DNA of 33,379 bases from Dactylosporangium sucinum (GCF_014647515.1 NZ_BMPI01000037.1:78349-111727); one strand, 5' to 3'; positions 7,181 to 15,593 are shown, counted from the first letter of the stretch. Made by a program: numbers and translations. The notes: generated by a model from the sequence alone, not told the origin.

Positions 7181-7660
7181 TCAGGACTGCCGGGCGCGCT
7201 CCCGCAGCACCCGCAGGGCCTGGTCGGCGTGCTCGTTCATGCTGAGCTCGCTGTGGATGACCGCGATGACGCGCCGGTCGGTGCCGATGACGAACGTCAT
7301 CCGCTTCATGCTCAGCGGGCCCAGCGGCAGCCGCCGCCGCACCCCGAACCGGTCGGCGATCGCGCCGTCCGGGTCGGACAGCAGCGGGTAGTCGAACTTG
7401 TGCAGCTCGGCGAACTCCCGCTGCTTGTCCACGCTGTCCCGGCTGATCCCGACGCGCTGCGCGCCGAGCGCCACGAACTCGGCGCCGAGGTCGCGGAAGT
7501 GGCAGCTCTCCGCGGTGCACCCGCGGGTGAGGGCGGCCGGGTAGAAGAACAGCACGACCGGCCCGCCGGCGAGCAACTCCGAGAGCCGGCGCGGCGTGCC
7601 GGTCTCGTCGGCCAGCTCGAAGTCCTCGACCAGGTCACCCTGACGAACGTCCTGCGTCAT
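7181..7660 (-). CDS. bcp: Peroxiredoxin, Bcp/PrxQ type
   Basis: A 159-residue thiol peroxidase that should reduce H2O2 and organic hydroperoxides with thioredoxin-type donors in the cytoplasm. The motif TRGCTAESCHFRD places peroxidatic C48 and resolving C53 five residues apart, which is characteristic of Bcp. Length is normal and the ORF intact. It is convergent with the lanthipeptide cyclase gene, with three bases between stops. The ATG at 7660 has no visible ribosome binding site, but TACCGT on the minus strand lies six bases upstream, so the mRNA is probably leaderless. There is no sign that it belongs to the lanthipeptide locus. Confidence 0.93.
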   Translation of the reverse strand: MTQDVRQGDLVEDFELADETGTPRRLSELLAGGPVVLFFYPAALTRGCTAESCHFRDLGAEFVALGAQRVGISRDSVDKQREFAELHKFDYPLLSDPDGAIADRFGVRRRLPLGPLSMKRMTFVIGTDRRVIAVIHSELSMNEHADQALRVLRERARQS

Positions 7661-7666
7661 ACGGCA

Positions 7667-7672
7667 ACGGTA
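7667..7672 (-). promoter_or_regulatory. Predicted -10 of a leaderless bcp mRNA
   Basis: On the minus strand TACCGT (TAnnnT) is followed by TGCCGT and then the ATG of the peroxiredoxin. A start site at or next to the A of ATG would leave no leader. No convincing -35 is seen. Confidence 0.45.
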
Positions 7673-7759
7673 CGTCAGACGATTCCGGACAGTGCGGTGG
7701 AGGGCCTGCGGGGCCGGCGCCATGCGGTGCGAGCGAGCCGCGCGGCGCCGGCCAGGGGG

Positions 7760-10288
7760 TCACGTGCGGCCGATCGCGTCCAGGACGTCGAGCCGGGCCG
7801 CGCGGCGGGCCGGGAGCAGGCCCGCGGCCAGGCCCGCCAGCGTCGCGACCGCGACGATCAGCGCGAGCCGGCCGGCCGGGACCACCACCGTGAGCGGTGT
7901 GGTGCGGCTCAACGCCGTCACCGTGCCCGTGCCGAAGGCGATGCCCAGGACCACGCCGATCACCACCGCGAGGGCGGCCACGAGCACCGCCTCGGCCCCG
8001 ATCATCCACCGCAGCTGGGTGCGGGTCATGCCGACCGCGCGGAGCAGGCCGATCTCGCGGGTGCGCTCGACGATCGACAGGGCCAGGGTGTTCGTGATGC
8101 CGAGCAGGGCGACGACCACCGTGAACAGCAGCAGCGCCGTCGTCAGGCCGAGGATCTGGTCGATGCCGCGGGTGCGGCCGGCGACGGCCTCGGCCTGGTC
8201 GCGGATCTGGGCGGTCGGGGTGCCGGCCAGGGCGGCCGCGATCGCGCGCCGCGCCGCGGCCTTGTCGACGCCGTCGGCGACGCGGACGAAGACGCTCGCG
8301 TCGACGTCCTCCGTGTAGTGCTCGGCGTACGTGGTCAGGCCGATGACGTAGTCGGTCGACAGCGCCTGGGCGTCGGCGTCGCGGAGCAGGCCGACGATCG
8401 GCAGGCGCTGCGCGCCGGTGCGGGCGAACGTCATCGGCAGCGCGTCGCCGACGCGCAGGGCGCGCTCGCGGGCGACGTGCTCGGCCAGGACGATCCCGCC
8501 GGTGTCCAGCGCGGCCAGCGAGCCGGTCACCAGGTGCAGGGCGGTGACCCGGGGCAGCGTCGCCGGGTCGACGGCGGTCAGCGCGGCCGTCATCGTGCCG
8601 TCCTTCCAGTGCCCGTACCGCAGCCGCGACGCCACCGCCACCTCCGGCAGCCCGGCGACGTGGTGGTGCACGGCCGGCGGCAGCCCGCCGAGCATCTCGT
8701 TGCGGCTGCTCTCGACGACGTAGTCGGCGGTGATCGTCTCGCCGTACGACTGCCGGATCGTGTCCTTCGCCGACGTGCCGACGACCGCCATGAAGCTGAT
8801 CAGCGCGATGCCGAGCGCGAGCGCCAGCGCGGTCGCGGCGGTGCGCCGCGGCGCCCGGGCGGTGGCCTGGCGGGCCAGCCGGCCCGCGACGCCGGCCAGG
8901 TCGAGCGGGCGGCCGATCAGCCGGGCCAGGACCGGCGCGAGCGCCGGGCCGAGCACCGTCAGGCCGGCCACCGTGACCAGCGCGGCGGCGGCGAGCAGCG
9001 CGAGCGAGCCCGCACCGGTCACGACCACGGCCAGGGCGGCGGCGACGAGCAGGCCCGTCACGGCGCGGGTCCGGCCGGACAACCCGGCGGCCGGGGTGTC
9101 GCGCATCGCCTCGACGGGTGCGACGCGGGCCGCGCGGCGGGCCGGGGCCAGGGCGGCGACGACCGTGACGAGCACGCCGATGACGGCCGCGACCGCGATC
9201 GTGCGGGGCAGGACGGCGAGCCCGCCGCCGGGCATCGGGATCCCGGCCCGGCCGGCGAGGCCGCGCAGGCCCGCCGCGGCGGCGACGCCGAGCCCGACGC
9301 CCGCGGCCGAGGCGGCGACGCCGACGAGGACCGCCTCGCCGAGCACCGAGCCGAGGACCTGCCGGCCGGTGGCGCCGGCCGCCCGCAGCACGGCCAGTTC
9401 GCGGGTGCGCTGGCTGATCACGACGGAGAACGTGTTGGCGATGAGGAAGCCGCCGACGAGCAGCGCCGCGCCGGCCAGGGCGAGCAGCATGACCCGCAGG
9501 TAGCCGATCTGGCCGCGGGCCGCCGCGGCGCTCGCGGCCGCGACGTCGCGGCTCCCGGCGATCTCGTACTGCGAGCCGAGCTCGCCGGCGAGGCGCTGCC
9601 GGACCGACCGGACGTCGGCGCCGTCCGCGACGGCGACGGCGATCTCCGAGACGCCGGTGCCCAGCGCCAGCATCCGCTGCGCGGCCGGCAGCGTGACCAG
9701 CGCCGCGGTGCCGCCGGGGACCCCGTCGCCGGTGCCGAACCCGGCCAGGCCGACGACCCGCAGCGTGCCGGTGGTGCGGGCCTGCACGGTGACGGTGTCG
9801 CCGAGCCGGATGCCGTGGGCCCGGGCGGTGGCGGCGTCGACGACCACCTCGTCGTCGACGGCGGGTGCCCGGCCGGCGCGCAGGGTGAACGCGTTGAACG
9901 GGGCGGACGTCCAGGACAGCAGCAGCGACGGGCCGGTCGGCACGATCGCCCGCCCGCCGGCGGTGAGCAGGCCCTGGCCGCGGGCGGACGGCTGGGCGTC
10001 GGCGACGCCGGGCACCGCCCGGACGCGCTCGGCGGTGCCGGCGGGCAGCGGGTCGCGCTCGACCTCGACGCCCATCGCGTCGTCGAACGCGGTCGCCCGC
10101 CGCACCGTCAGGTCGGCATCCGCGGCGGCGGTGCGGAACTGCTCGTCGAGCAGCCGTCCGGACGTGTCGGTGAGGATGAGGGTACCGGTGACGAACGTGA
10201 TCCCGAGCGCCACCGCGAGCAGGGTCAGCGCGAGCCGGGCCGGCCGGGCGACGGCGTTGCGAAGGGTGAGCCGCCACATCGCGATCAC
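7760..10288 (-). CDS. FtsX/MacB-type ABC permease, 842 aa
   Basis: A large permease with two FtsX domains, the common actinobacterial form of MacB/LolC-like transporters. Seen: an N-terminal helix after MWRLTLRNAVARPARLAL, an extracytoplasmic domain (~60-240), three helices ending in the LAPARRAARVAPVEAMRD coupling segment, a second extracytoplasmic domain, and three more helices ending in LLPARRAARLDVLDAIGR. Such systems extrude or pull substrates out of the membrane without a classical translocation path. GTG 10288 overlaps the ATPase stop by four bases, so I prefer it to ATG 10279. The substrate is unknown. The operon starts from a promoter with the heptad layout of the copper genes, so it may act on metal-stressed envelope components or an antimicrobial; that is inference. 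Confidence 0.9.
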   Translation of the reverse strand: MIAMWRLTLRNAVARPARLALTLLAVALGITFVTGTLILTDTSGRLLDEQFRTAAADADLTVRRATAFDDAMGVEVERDPLPAGTAERVRAVPGVADAQPSARGQGLLTAGGRAIVPTGPSLLLSWTSAPFNAFTLRAGRAPAVDDEVVVDAATARAHGIRLGDTVTVQARTTGTLRVVGLAGFGTGDGVPGGTAALVTLPAAQRMLALGTGVSEIAVAVADGADVRSVRQRLAGELGSQYEIAGSRDVAAASAAAARGQIGYLRVMLLALAGAALLVGGFLIANTFSVVISQRTRELAVLRAAGATGRQVLGSVLGEAVLVGVAASAAGVGLGVAAAAGLRGLAGRAGIPMPGGGLAVLPRTIAVAAVIGVLVTVVAALAPARRAARVAPVEAMRDTPAAGLSGRTRAVTGLLVAAALAVVVTGAGSLALLAAAALVTVAGLTVLGPALAPVLARLIGRPLDLAGVAGRLARQATARAPRRTAATALALALGIALISFMAVVGTSAKDTIRQSYGETITADYVVESSRNEMLGGLPPAVHHHVAGLPEVAVASRLRYGHWKDGTMTAALTAVDPATLPRVTALHLVTGSLAALDTGGIVLAEHVARERALRVGDALPMTFARTGAQRLPIVGLLRDADAQALSTDYVIGLTTYAEHYTEDVDASVFVRVADGVDKAAARRAIAAALAGTPTAQIRDQAEAVAGRTRGIDQILGLTTALLLFTVVVALLGITNTLALSIVERTREIGLLRAVGMTRTQLRWMIGAEAVLVAALAVVIGVVLGIAFGTGTVTALSRTTPLTVVVPAGRLALIVAVATLAGLAAGLLPARRAARLDVLDAIGRT

Positions 10289-11028
10289 CGGCCCGATCCG
10301 GCCGGCGCGTCGAGACGGGCCATGCGGGCCAGCACCGCGTCGGCGGACGGGTCGTCGAGCTCGTCGACGACCCGACCGTCGGCGAGGAACACCACCCGGT
10401 CGGCGAAGGCCGCGGCCCGCGGGTCGTGGGTGACCATCACGATCGTCTGCCCGAGGTCGTGCGCGGCGTGGCGCAGGAACGCCAGCAGCGCGTCGCCGCT
10501 GCGCGAGTCGAGGTTGCCGGTCGGCTCGTCGGCGAAGACGATCTCCGGCCGGGCGACCAGGGCCCGGGCCACGGCGACCCGCTGCTGCTGCCCGCCGGAG
10601 AGCTCGGCCGGGCGGTGGTGCAGCCGCCCGGCCAGCCCGAGCGTGCCGACGAGCCGGTCCACCCAGTCCCGGTCGGCGGCCCGGCCGGCGAGGGTGAGCG
10701 GCAGGCTGATGTTCTCGGCCGCGGTGAGTGCGGGGACGAGGTTGAAGCTCTGGAACACGAAACCGAGCCGCTCGCGGCGCAGCAGGGTGCGGCGCCGCTC
10801 GTCGAGGGCGGTGAGGTCGGTGCCGCCGAGCAGGACCCGCCCGCCGTCGACGGTGTCGAGGCCGGCGAGGGCGTGCATGAGGGTCGACTTGCCCGAGCCC
10901 GACGGGCCCATGACGGCGGTGAAGGTGCCGGCGGGGATCGCCACGCTCGCGCCGTCGAGGGCGCGCACGGCGGTGTCGCCCCGGCCGTAGATCTTGACGA
11001 GGTCGTGCGCCTCGGCGGCGATCGTCAT
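10285..11028 (-). CDS. ABC transporter ATPase (MacB/LolD type)
   Basis: A 247-residue ATPase partner of the FtsX permease. Motifs: Walker A GPSGSGKST at 41-49, Q-loop in FVFQSFNLVP, signature LSGGQQQRVAVARAL, Walker B IVFADEPTGNLD typical of the LolD/MacB family, and the switch His in MVTHD. ATG 11028 overlaps the stop of the preceding 42-codon ORF (ATGA), and its own stop overlaps the permease start, so three ORFs appear translationally chained. It hydrolyses ATP at the inner membrane face to drive the permease. Confidence 0.95.
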   Translation of the reverse strand: MTIAAEAHDLVKIYGRGDTAVRALDGASVAIPAGTFTAVMGPSGSGKSTLMHALAGLDTVDGGRVLLGGTDLTALDERRRTLLRRERLGFVFQSFNLVPALTAAENISLPLTLAGRAADRDWVDRLVGTLGLAGRLHHRPAELSGGQQQRVAVARALVARPEIVFADEPTGNLDSRSGDALLAFLRHAAHDLGQTIVMVTHDPRAAAFADRVVFLADGRVVDELDDPSADAVLARMARLDAPAGSGR

Positions 11029-11153
11029 CGGGCACCGCCCGACCACTGGTGGCGGCGCGGGCGGGGCAGGGGGAAGCGGCGGCGGCGGGCGGCGGCCCGC
11101 AGCAGCTCGGCCCGGTGCGCGTCGGCGAGTTCGACGCTGAGCAGTGAGGTCAT
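11025..11153 (-). CDS. Small basic ORF (42 aa) leading the ABC operon
   Basis: ATG 11153 opens a 42-codon frame beginning MTSLLSVELADAHRAELLR, followed by an Arg/Pro-rich tail ending WSGGAR, with its TGA overlapping the ATPase ATG. The first half predicts a short amphipathic helix; the rest is strongly basic. No function is recognised. It may be a coupling leader or a small regulatory peptide. A -10-like GACGCT seven bases upstream, preceded by two 11-bp-spaced heptads, supports this as the true 5' end of the operon. The position and overlap favour a real gene; protein evidence is lacking. Confidence 0.5.
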   Translation of the reverse strand: MTSLLSVELADAHRAELLRAAARRRRFPLPRPRRHQWSGGAR

Positions 11154-11160
11154 GGCCGGA

Positions 11161-11193
11161 AGCGTCCGGCCCGGCCCTGTCCGGGGCCTGCCC
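11161..11193 (-). promoter_or_regulatory. SARP-type promoter of the ABC exporter operon
   Basis: On the minus strand GGGCAGG (11187-11193), four bases, GGACAGG (11176-11182), nine bases, and GACGCT (11161-11166) stand in that order, seven bases before the ATG at 11153. The 11-bp heptad period and nine-base spacer are identical to the promoters of the HMA gene, copZ and copA. Confidence 0.5.
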
Positions 11194-11209
11194 GCGCACT
11201 GGCCGCGGC

Positions 11210-11242
11210 GGACAGCGTTCGGACAGCGGCATCGGGCACGCT
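11210..11242 (+). promoter_or_regulatory. SARP-type promoter of the HMA gene
   Basis: Perfect direct heptads GGACAGC at 11210-11216 and 11221-11227 (11-bp period) are followed after nine bases by CACGCT (11237-11242), six bases before the ATG at 11249. The transcript would be leaderless. It is back to back with the ABC operon promoter, so both directions could be switched by one regulator. Confidence 0.6.
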
Positions 11243-11248
11243 CGGCGC

Positions 11249-11455
11249 ATGACGAACGACGTGACCACCCTGTCCATCGGCGGGCCGGTCTGCCGCCGGT
11301 GCGTGCGCCGGGTCAGCCGGGTCGTCCGGGACGTGCCGGGGGTGGTGGCGCTCGAGGTACACGCGGATCTCGGCCTGCTGCGGGTGCGGGGACCGGTCGG
11401 CCCGGTCGTCCTGGCCGCCGCGCTGCGGTGCGGCGGTTATCCGGTGACGGGCTGA
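11249..11455 (+). CDS. Small HMA-domain metal-binding protein, 68 aa
   Basis: A 68-residue single HMA (ferredoxin-like) domain of the copper chaperone family. The metal loop is GGPVCRRC with C15 and C18, followed by a helix VRRVSRVVRDVPGV and the closing ALRCGGYPVTG that matches the usual GY end. The loop is atypical: HMA domains normally read GMxCxxC, whereas here Met is replaced by Pro-Val and two Arg sit between the cysteines. It may still bind Cu(I), or act as a low-affinity sensor or buffer. Its last 19 bases overlap the convergent end of the BTAD regulator gene. ATG 11249 is chosen because promoter and domain begin there. Confidence 0.75.
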   Translation: MTNDVTTLSIGGPVCRRCVRRVSRVVRDVPGVVALEVHADLGLLRVRGPVGPVVLAAALRCGGYPVTG

Positions 11456-14223
11456 AAGGCGCGCAGCCGTTGCAGGGCCCACGCGAACTCGTGCTCGCCC
11501 AGCAGCGCCTGCGCCCGGTGCGCCTCCGCGGCGGCCGTCGGCGCGTCGCCGCGGGCGCGGGCGATCCGGGCCCGGCCCCAGGCCGCCCAGGCCTGACAGC
11601 GCGGGTTGCGGGCCTGGCGGGCCACCGCGTCGGCCTCGTCGAGCAGCGGCGCCACGGCGTCGTCGCCGCTGTCGAGCCGCAGGTGGGCCAGGTGGACCAG
11701 CGCGAACGCCAGGCCGTGCGGGGAGTGCAGCCGGCGCGACTCGTCGGCGGCGCGGCGCAGGACGCCGGCCGCCTCGCCGGACCGGCCGGCGCCGTGCAGC
11801 GCCACGCCGAGGTGCGCGGCGGAGGCGGCCGCCATCATCGGGTCGTCGGCGCCCAGGAACAGCGTCTCGGCCTGCCGCCACCGCGGGACGGCCTCGTCGA
11901 ACGCGCCGATGCGCAGGTCGAGGAGGCCTTCGAGGTACTCCGCCGTGGCGAGCCAGGCGCCGCCGTCGACGTCGGCGAGCTCGGCGCGGCTGCGGTGGAT
12001 GAGCGCGCGGTACTCCTCGGCGTCCCCGGTGTACTGGCCCTCCCAGGCCACGACGAGGCGCGAGACGGCGGCGTCGACCCGGTCGCCGAGCTCCTCGAAG
12101 AGCGCGAGGCTCTCCCGGGCCGCGGCGCGGGAGGCGGGCGTCGGGTAGTACACGCCGAGCATCCCGAGGCCCTGCAGCGCCTTGGCCCGCAGCGCCGGGG
12201 CGCCGCCGCCCGCGCCGAGCAGCGCGGTCAGGGCCTGGTTGCCCTCGTCCCGCTGGGCGTAGTTCCAGTAGGGCAGCAGCGCGACGCCGAGGCGCAGGCC
12301 GCGGTCCGGGTCGCCGGCCGCCGGCGCGAGGGCGTGGTCGACGGCGGCGCGCAGGTTGTCGGCGTCGTCGCGCAGCGCGGCCCAGGCCGCCCCGGCCGCG
12401 CGGACCTGCGGCCCGAGGCGCTCGCCGAGCCGGGTGTAGTGGTCGAGGTGCCGGTCGCGGCACTCCCCGGCCTCGCCGGCCTCGGCGAGCCGCTCCGCCG
12501 CGTACTCCTGGACGGTCACCAGCAGCCGGAACCGCCCGCCGGCCGGGTCCGGGACCACGAGGGACCGGTCGACGAGCCGGAACAGCGGGTCGAGCACGTC
12601 GCCGGGGGCCAGCGCGCCGAAGCCGCAGACGTCCTCGGCGGCCGGCAGGGTCCAGCCGCCGCGGAACACCGCCAGGCGGCGCAGCAGCGTCCGCTCCGGC
12701 TCGGGCAGCAGGTCGTGGCTCCAGTCGAGCACGGCCCGCAGCGTGCGGTGCCGGGCCTCGGCGGTGCGGGGGCCGCCGGTCAGCAGCGCGAACCGGTCGT
12801 GCAGCCGGGCGGCGATCTCGGCCGGTGGCAGCGCCTTCACCCGGGCCGCGGCCAGCTCGATCGCCAGCGGGATGCCGTCGAGCTGCCGGCAGACGGCCTC
12901 GACGGCCGGCGCGGTGTCGTCGTCGAGGGCGAACGCGGGCCGCACCGCCCGGGCCCGGTCCACGAAGAGCCGGGTCGCATCCGGCACCGCGAGCGGCGCC
13001 ACCGCCACCTGCACCTCACCGGCGACGGCGAGCGCCTCCCGGCTGGTCGCCAGCACCCGCACCCGCGGGCAGGCGTGCACGAGGTGGTCCACGAGCGCGG
13101 CGGCGCTGTCCACGACGTGTTCGCAGTTGTCGAGCACGAGCAGCGCCGGGGCGGCCGCCAGGTGCGCGGCGGCGGCGTCGGCCGCGGCGCCGTCGCTCGG
13201 CACGCCGAGCTGCTGCGCGACGGCCCCGGCGGCGTCGGCGCCGGCCGGCAGCGGGGCGAGCCGGACGAGCCGGACGTCGCCGCCGGCGCGGCGGGCGGCC
13301 TCCAGCGCGAGGGTGGTCTTGCCGACGCCGCCCGGCCCGGTCAGCGTCACCACCCGCGCGGTGCGCAGCTGGTCGAGGACGGTGGTGAGGTCGTCGTCCC
13401 GCCCGACCAGCGAGGTCACCCGCGCGGGCAGGGCCGGGGCGGTGACCGGCGCGAGTGCGGGCTCGGAAGGGCCGCCGGGCACCTGCCGGCGCAGGATCGC
13501 CTCGGCGAGGGCCCGCAGCTCGGGGGAGGGGTCGAGGCCGAGCTCGTCGGCCAGCCGCCGGCGCAGCGCCTGGTGGACGTCGAGCGCGTCGGCCTGGCGG
13601 CCGCTGCGGTACAGCGCGAGCATGAGCAGGCGGACCGGCCGCTCCCGCAGCGGATGCTCCGCGCCGAGCCGCTCCAGGTCGGCCACCGCGTCGGCCGGGC
13701 GCCCGGTCTCCAGCAGCAGCTCAAGGCGGTCCTCGACGGCGGCCAGCCGCAGCTCCTCCAGGCGGTGCCGCTCCCGCCCGACCCACTCGGCGTCGCCGGC
13801 GTCGGCCAGCGCGGGGCCGCGCCACCAGGCCAGCGCCGCCTCGATCCCGCGCAGGGCCCCGGCGGCGTCGCCGGCGTCGCGGGCCGCCCGGGCCCCGGCG
13901 ACCGCCGCCTCGAAGCGGTGGACGTCGACGGCCTCCGGCGGCACCGCCAGCCGGTAGCCGGGGGCGCGGGTGACGAGCAGGTCGCCGGCGGGGCCGAGGG
14001 CCCGGCGCAGCTTCGACACCCGGATCTGCAGCGCGTTCGCCGCGTCGGCGGGCAGGTCCTCGCCCCACAGCGCGTCGGTCAGCGTGTCGACGGACACCAC
14101 GCGGCCCGCGGCGAGGACCAGCCGGGCCAGCAACGGCCGGACGGACGGGGCGAGCGCCGCCGGCGGATCGACCTCGACCGGCCCGAGCAGCCGGAAGACG
14201 ACGCCCGTGCCGTCCTGTGCCAC
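11437..14223 (-). CDS. AfsR/SARP-type BTAD regulator with NB-ARC and TPR domains
   Basis: A 928-residue regulator. Residues ~8-95 form the OmpR-like winged helix (ALWGEDLPADAANALQIRVSKLRRAL), ~100-245 the BTAD domain (helical, LALYRSGRQADALDVHQALRR near its end), ~270-560 an NTPase with P-loop GPGGVGKTT (K302), ALLVLDNCEHV as Walker B, and the LDGIPLAIELAAARV element, then a TPR-like helical C-terminal half. AfsR-type proteins activate transcription from direct heptad repeats next to the -10, using ATP/ligand-gated switching. It is third in a minus-strand series after copZ and the CzcO-like gene, 66 bp from the latter, so the heptad promoter before copZ could give autoregulation. Control of copper genes by it is inferred from these repeats. 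GTG 14223 is used. Confidence 0.92.
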   Translation of the reverse strand: MAQDGTGVVFRLLGPVEVDPPAALAPSVRPLLARLVLAAGRVVSVDTLTDALWGEDLPADAANALQIRVSKLRRALGPAGDLLVTRAPGYRLAVPPEAVDVHRFEAAVAGARAARDAGDAAGALRGIEAALAWWRGPALADAGDAEWVGRERHRLEELRLAAVEDRLELLLETGRPADAVADLERLGAEHPLRERPVRLLMLALYRSGRQADALDVHQALRRRLADELGLDPSPELRALAEAILRRQVPGGPSEPALAPVTAPALPARVTSLVGRDDDLTTVLDQLRTARVVTLTGPGGVGKTTLALEAARRAGGDVRLVRLAPLPAGADAAGAVAQQLGVPSDGAAADAAAAHLAAAPALLVLDNCEHVVDSAAALVDHLVHACPRVRVLATSREALAVAGEVQVAVAPLAVPDATRLFVDRARAVRPAFALDDDTAPAVEAVCRQLDGIPLAIELAAARVKALPPAEIAARLHDRFALLTGGPRTAEARHRTLRAVLDWSHDLLPEPERTLLRRLAVFRGGWTLPAAEDVCGFGALAPGDVLDPLFRLVDRSLVVPDPAGGRFRLLVTVQEYAAERLAEAGEAGECRDRHLDHYTRLGERLGPQVRAAGAAWAALRDDADNLRAAVDHALAPAAGDPDRGLRLGVALLPYWNYAQRDEGNQALTALLGAGGGAPALRAKALQGLGMLGVYYPTPASRAAARESLALFEELGDRVDAAVSRLVVAWEGQYTGDAEEYRALIHRSRAELADVDGGAWLATAEYLEGLLDLRIGAFDEAVPRWRQAETLFLGADDPMMAAASAAHLGVALHGAGRSGEAAGVLRRAADESRRLHSPHGLAFALVHLAHLRLDSGDDAVAPLLDEADAVARQARNPRCQAWAAWGRARIARARGDAPTAAAEAHRAQALLGEHEFAWALQRLRAFQPVTG

Positions 14224-14289
14224 CGCCCCGCCTCCCGCCTGTCGCTGCTCCCGCTGTCCGAGACAGGCGATGCTACCCGGTTTCGCAGG

Positions 14290-15351
14290 TCAGGCCACCC
14301 GGGCCGGGGCCGGGGCGGCGGAGCGCAGCCGGCGGGCCAGCACCGCCGCGTCGCGGCCGACCCAGCCGAGCACCGCCGACCCGCGGGCGCGCTGCCAGGG
14401 CAGGCCGAGGAAGTACAGGCCCGGCCAGCCGGTCACGCCCTCCCGGTGGACCGGTGCGCCCCCGGCGTCCAGCACCGGCACGTGCAGCCACGGGTAGTGC
14501 GGCCGGAACCCGGTCGCCCAGACCACCGCGTCGACCGTCCGCCGCCCGCCGCCGGCCAGGAGCAGGTCCCGCCCGTCGGCGCCGGCGGCCCGGTCCAGCC
14601 GGTCCACCCGGCGCAGCAGCGCCGCCACGTCGGTGCCGATGATCGGGTTCTGGGCGCGCAGCCGCCGGCCGACGAGGCTGTCCGGCCCGGCGCCCATCGT
14701 GCCGAGCCGGGAGAACCACCAGAAGACGTCCCGGCCGAGCCACCGCTGTGGCAGCACCGGCCCGAGCTCCGCGACGGACAGCGCGACCCGGCGGCCGCTC
14801 GCGGCGAGCTCCTCGGCGATCTGCACGCCGGTGTTGCCGGCGCCGACGACCACGACGTCGCCGGCGGGCAGCTGGGCCGGGTTGCGGTACCGGCTGCTGT
14901 GCAGCTGGACCACGCAGGGCGACAGCCGCCCGGCGAACTCCGGCACGCGGGGCGTGTGGAACGCGCCGGCGGCCACGACGACCTGGCGGGCGCGGTACCG
15001 CTGCCCCGGCGTCTCGACGTCGAACCCGCCGCCGGGGTCCGGCCGGACCGCGGTGACCGGGCTGCCGAGGTGCACCGGCAGGCCGAACCGGGCCGCGTAG
15101 CCCTCCAGGTAGCCGGCGACGTCGTCCTTCGTGGGGTGCGCGTCGGGGTCGCCGGGGAACGGCAGGCCGGGCAGGCCGTTGTACCGGTTCGGCGTGAACA
15201 GCGTCAGCGAGTCCCAGCGCCCCCGCCAGGCGTCGCCGACCCTCGCGTGGGCGTCGAGGACCGCCACGGCCTGCCCGGCGCGGTGCAGGTGGTACGCGAC
15301 GGCGAGGCCGGCCTGGCCGCCGCCGACGATCGCGGTGTCCAGCGTCTCCAC
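14290..15351 (-). CDS. CzcO-like FAD/NAD(P)-dependent flavoprotein
   Basis: A 353-residue flavoprotein of the FMO-like CzcO group (COG2072-type). Seen: FAD-binding GGGQAG at 10-15, the second dinucleotide site GAGNTG at 170-175, an FMO-like stretch FAGRLSPCVVQLHSSRY before it, and WATGFRPHYPWL near the C-terminus. These enzymes oxidise with O2 and NADPH, or act as oxidoreductases on small molecules. CzcO relatives are often encoded beside metal-efflux genes; the metal link is not explained biochemically. GTG 15351 lies seven bases after the copZ stop, so it should be co-transcribed with copZ. A longer start inside copZ is possible but would lack its own ribosome site. Confidence 0.88.
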   Translation of the reverse strand: METLDTAIVGGGQAGLAVAYHLHRAGQAVAVLDAHARVGDAWRGRWDSLTLFTPNRYNGLPGLPFPGDPDAHPTKDDVAGYLEGYAARFGLPVHLGSPVTAVRPDPGGGFDVETPGQRYRARQVVVAAGAFHTPRVPEFAGRLSPCVVQLHSSRYRNPAQLPAGDVVVVGAGNTGVQIAEELAASGRRVALSVAELGPVLPQRWLGRDVFWWFSRLGTMGAGPDSLVGRRLRAQNPIIGTDVAALLRRVDRLDRAAGADGRDLLLAGGGRRTVDAVVWATGFRPHYPWLHVPVLDAGGAPVHREGVTGWPGLYFLGLPWQRARGSAVLGWVGRDAAVLARRLRSAAPAPARVA

Positions 15352-15358
15352 GGCGGGC

Positions 15359-15556
15359 TCAGGCCGTCTCGTAGCCGGCGTCGTCGATCGCGGCACGGAC
15401 CGCGGCCGGGTCGGCGACGCCGGTGGTCCGCACGGTCTTCGCGGCGACGTCGACGTGGACGGCGGTCACGCCGGGCACCCGGCCGACCGAGTCGGTGATC
15501 GCGGCGACGCAGTGGTCACAGGTGATGCCGGGCACGGCGAGCAGGATCTCGTTCAC
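15359..15556 (-). CDS. copZ: Copper chaperone CopZ
   Basis: A 65-residue HMA-domain protein with the canonical metal loop GITCDHC (C13, C16) and the ending DDAGYETA. CopZ carries Cu(I) in the cytoplasm to the N-terminal domain or entry site of CopA. GTG 15556 has GAAGGAG six bases upstream. It diverges from copA over 153 bp and leads a minus-strand unit with the flavoprotein and BTAD regulator. The heptad promoter at 15594-15626 serves it. Confidence 0.93.
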   Translation of the reverse strand: MNEILLAVPGITCDHCVAAITDSVGRVPGVTAVHVDVAAKTVRTTGVADPAAVRAAIDDAGYETA

Positions 15557-15593
15557 TGGACGCTCCTTCGAGGTCGGTTGGTCGATGCGGCCG

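Noticed and set aside
7680..7700. CGGACAGTG near the bcp promoter as a regulon site
   Set aside because: Single degenerate heptad without a repeat or a correctly placed -10.
14236..14273. GGACAGC-like heptad upstream of the BTAD gene as a fifth copper-regulon promoter
   Set aside because: There is one heptad, but no partner at 11 bp and no -10 at nine bases.
10426..15498. Very long plus-strand open frame (about 1690 codons) and similar long antisense frames elsewhere (for example 15359-18466 minus, 1378-4017 minus)
   Set aside because: They lie opposite genes with clear domains, have Arg/Gly/Ala-rich low-complexity translations and no motifs; they are by-products of the strong third-position GC bias.
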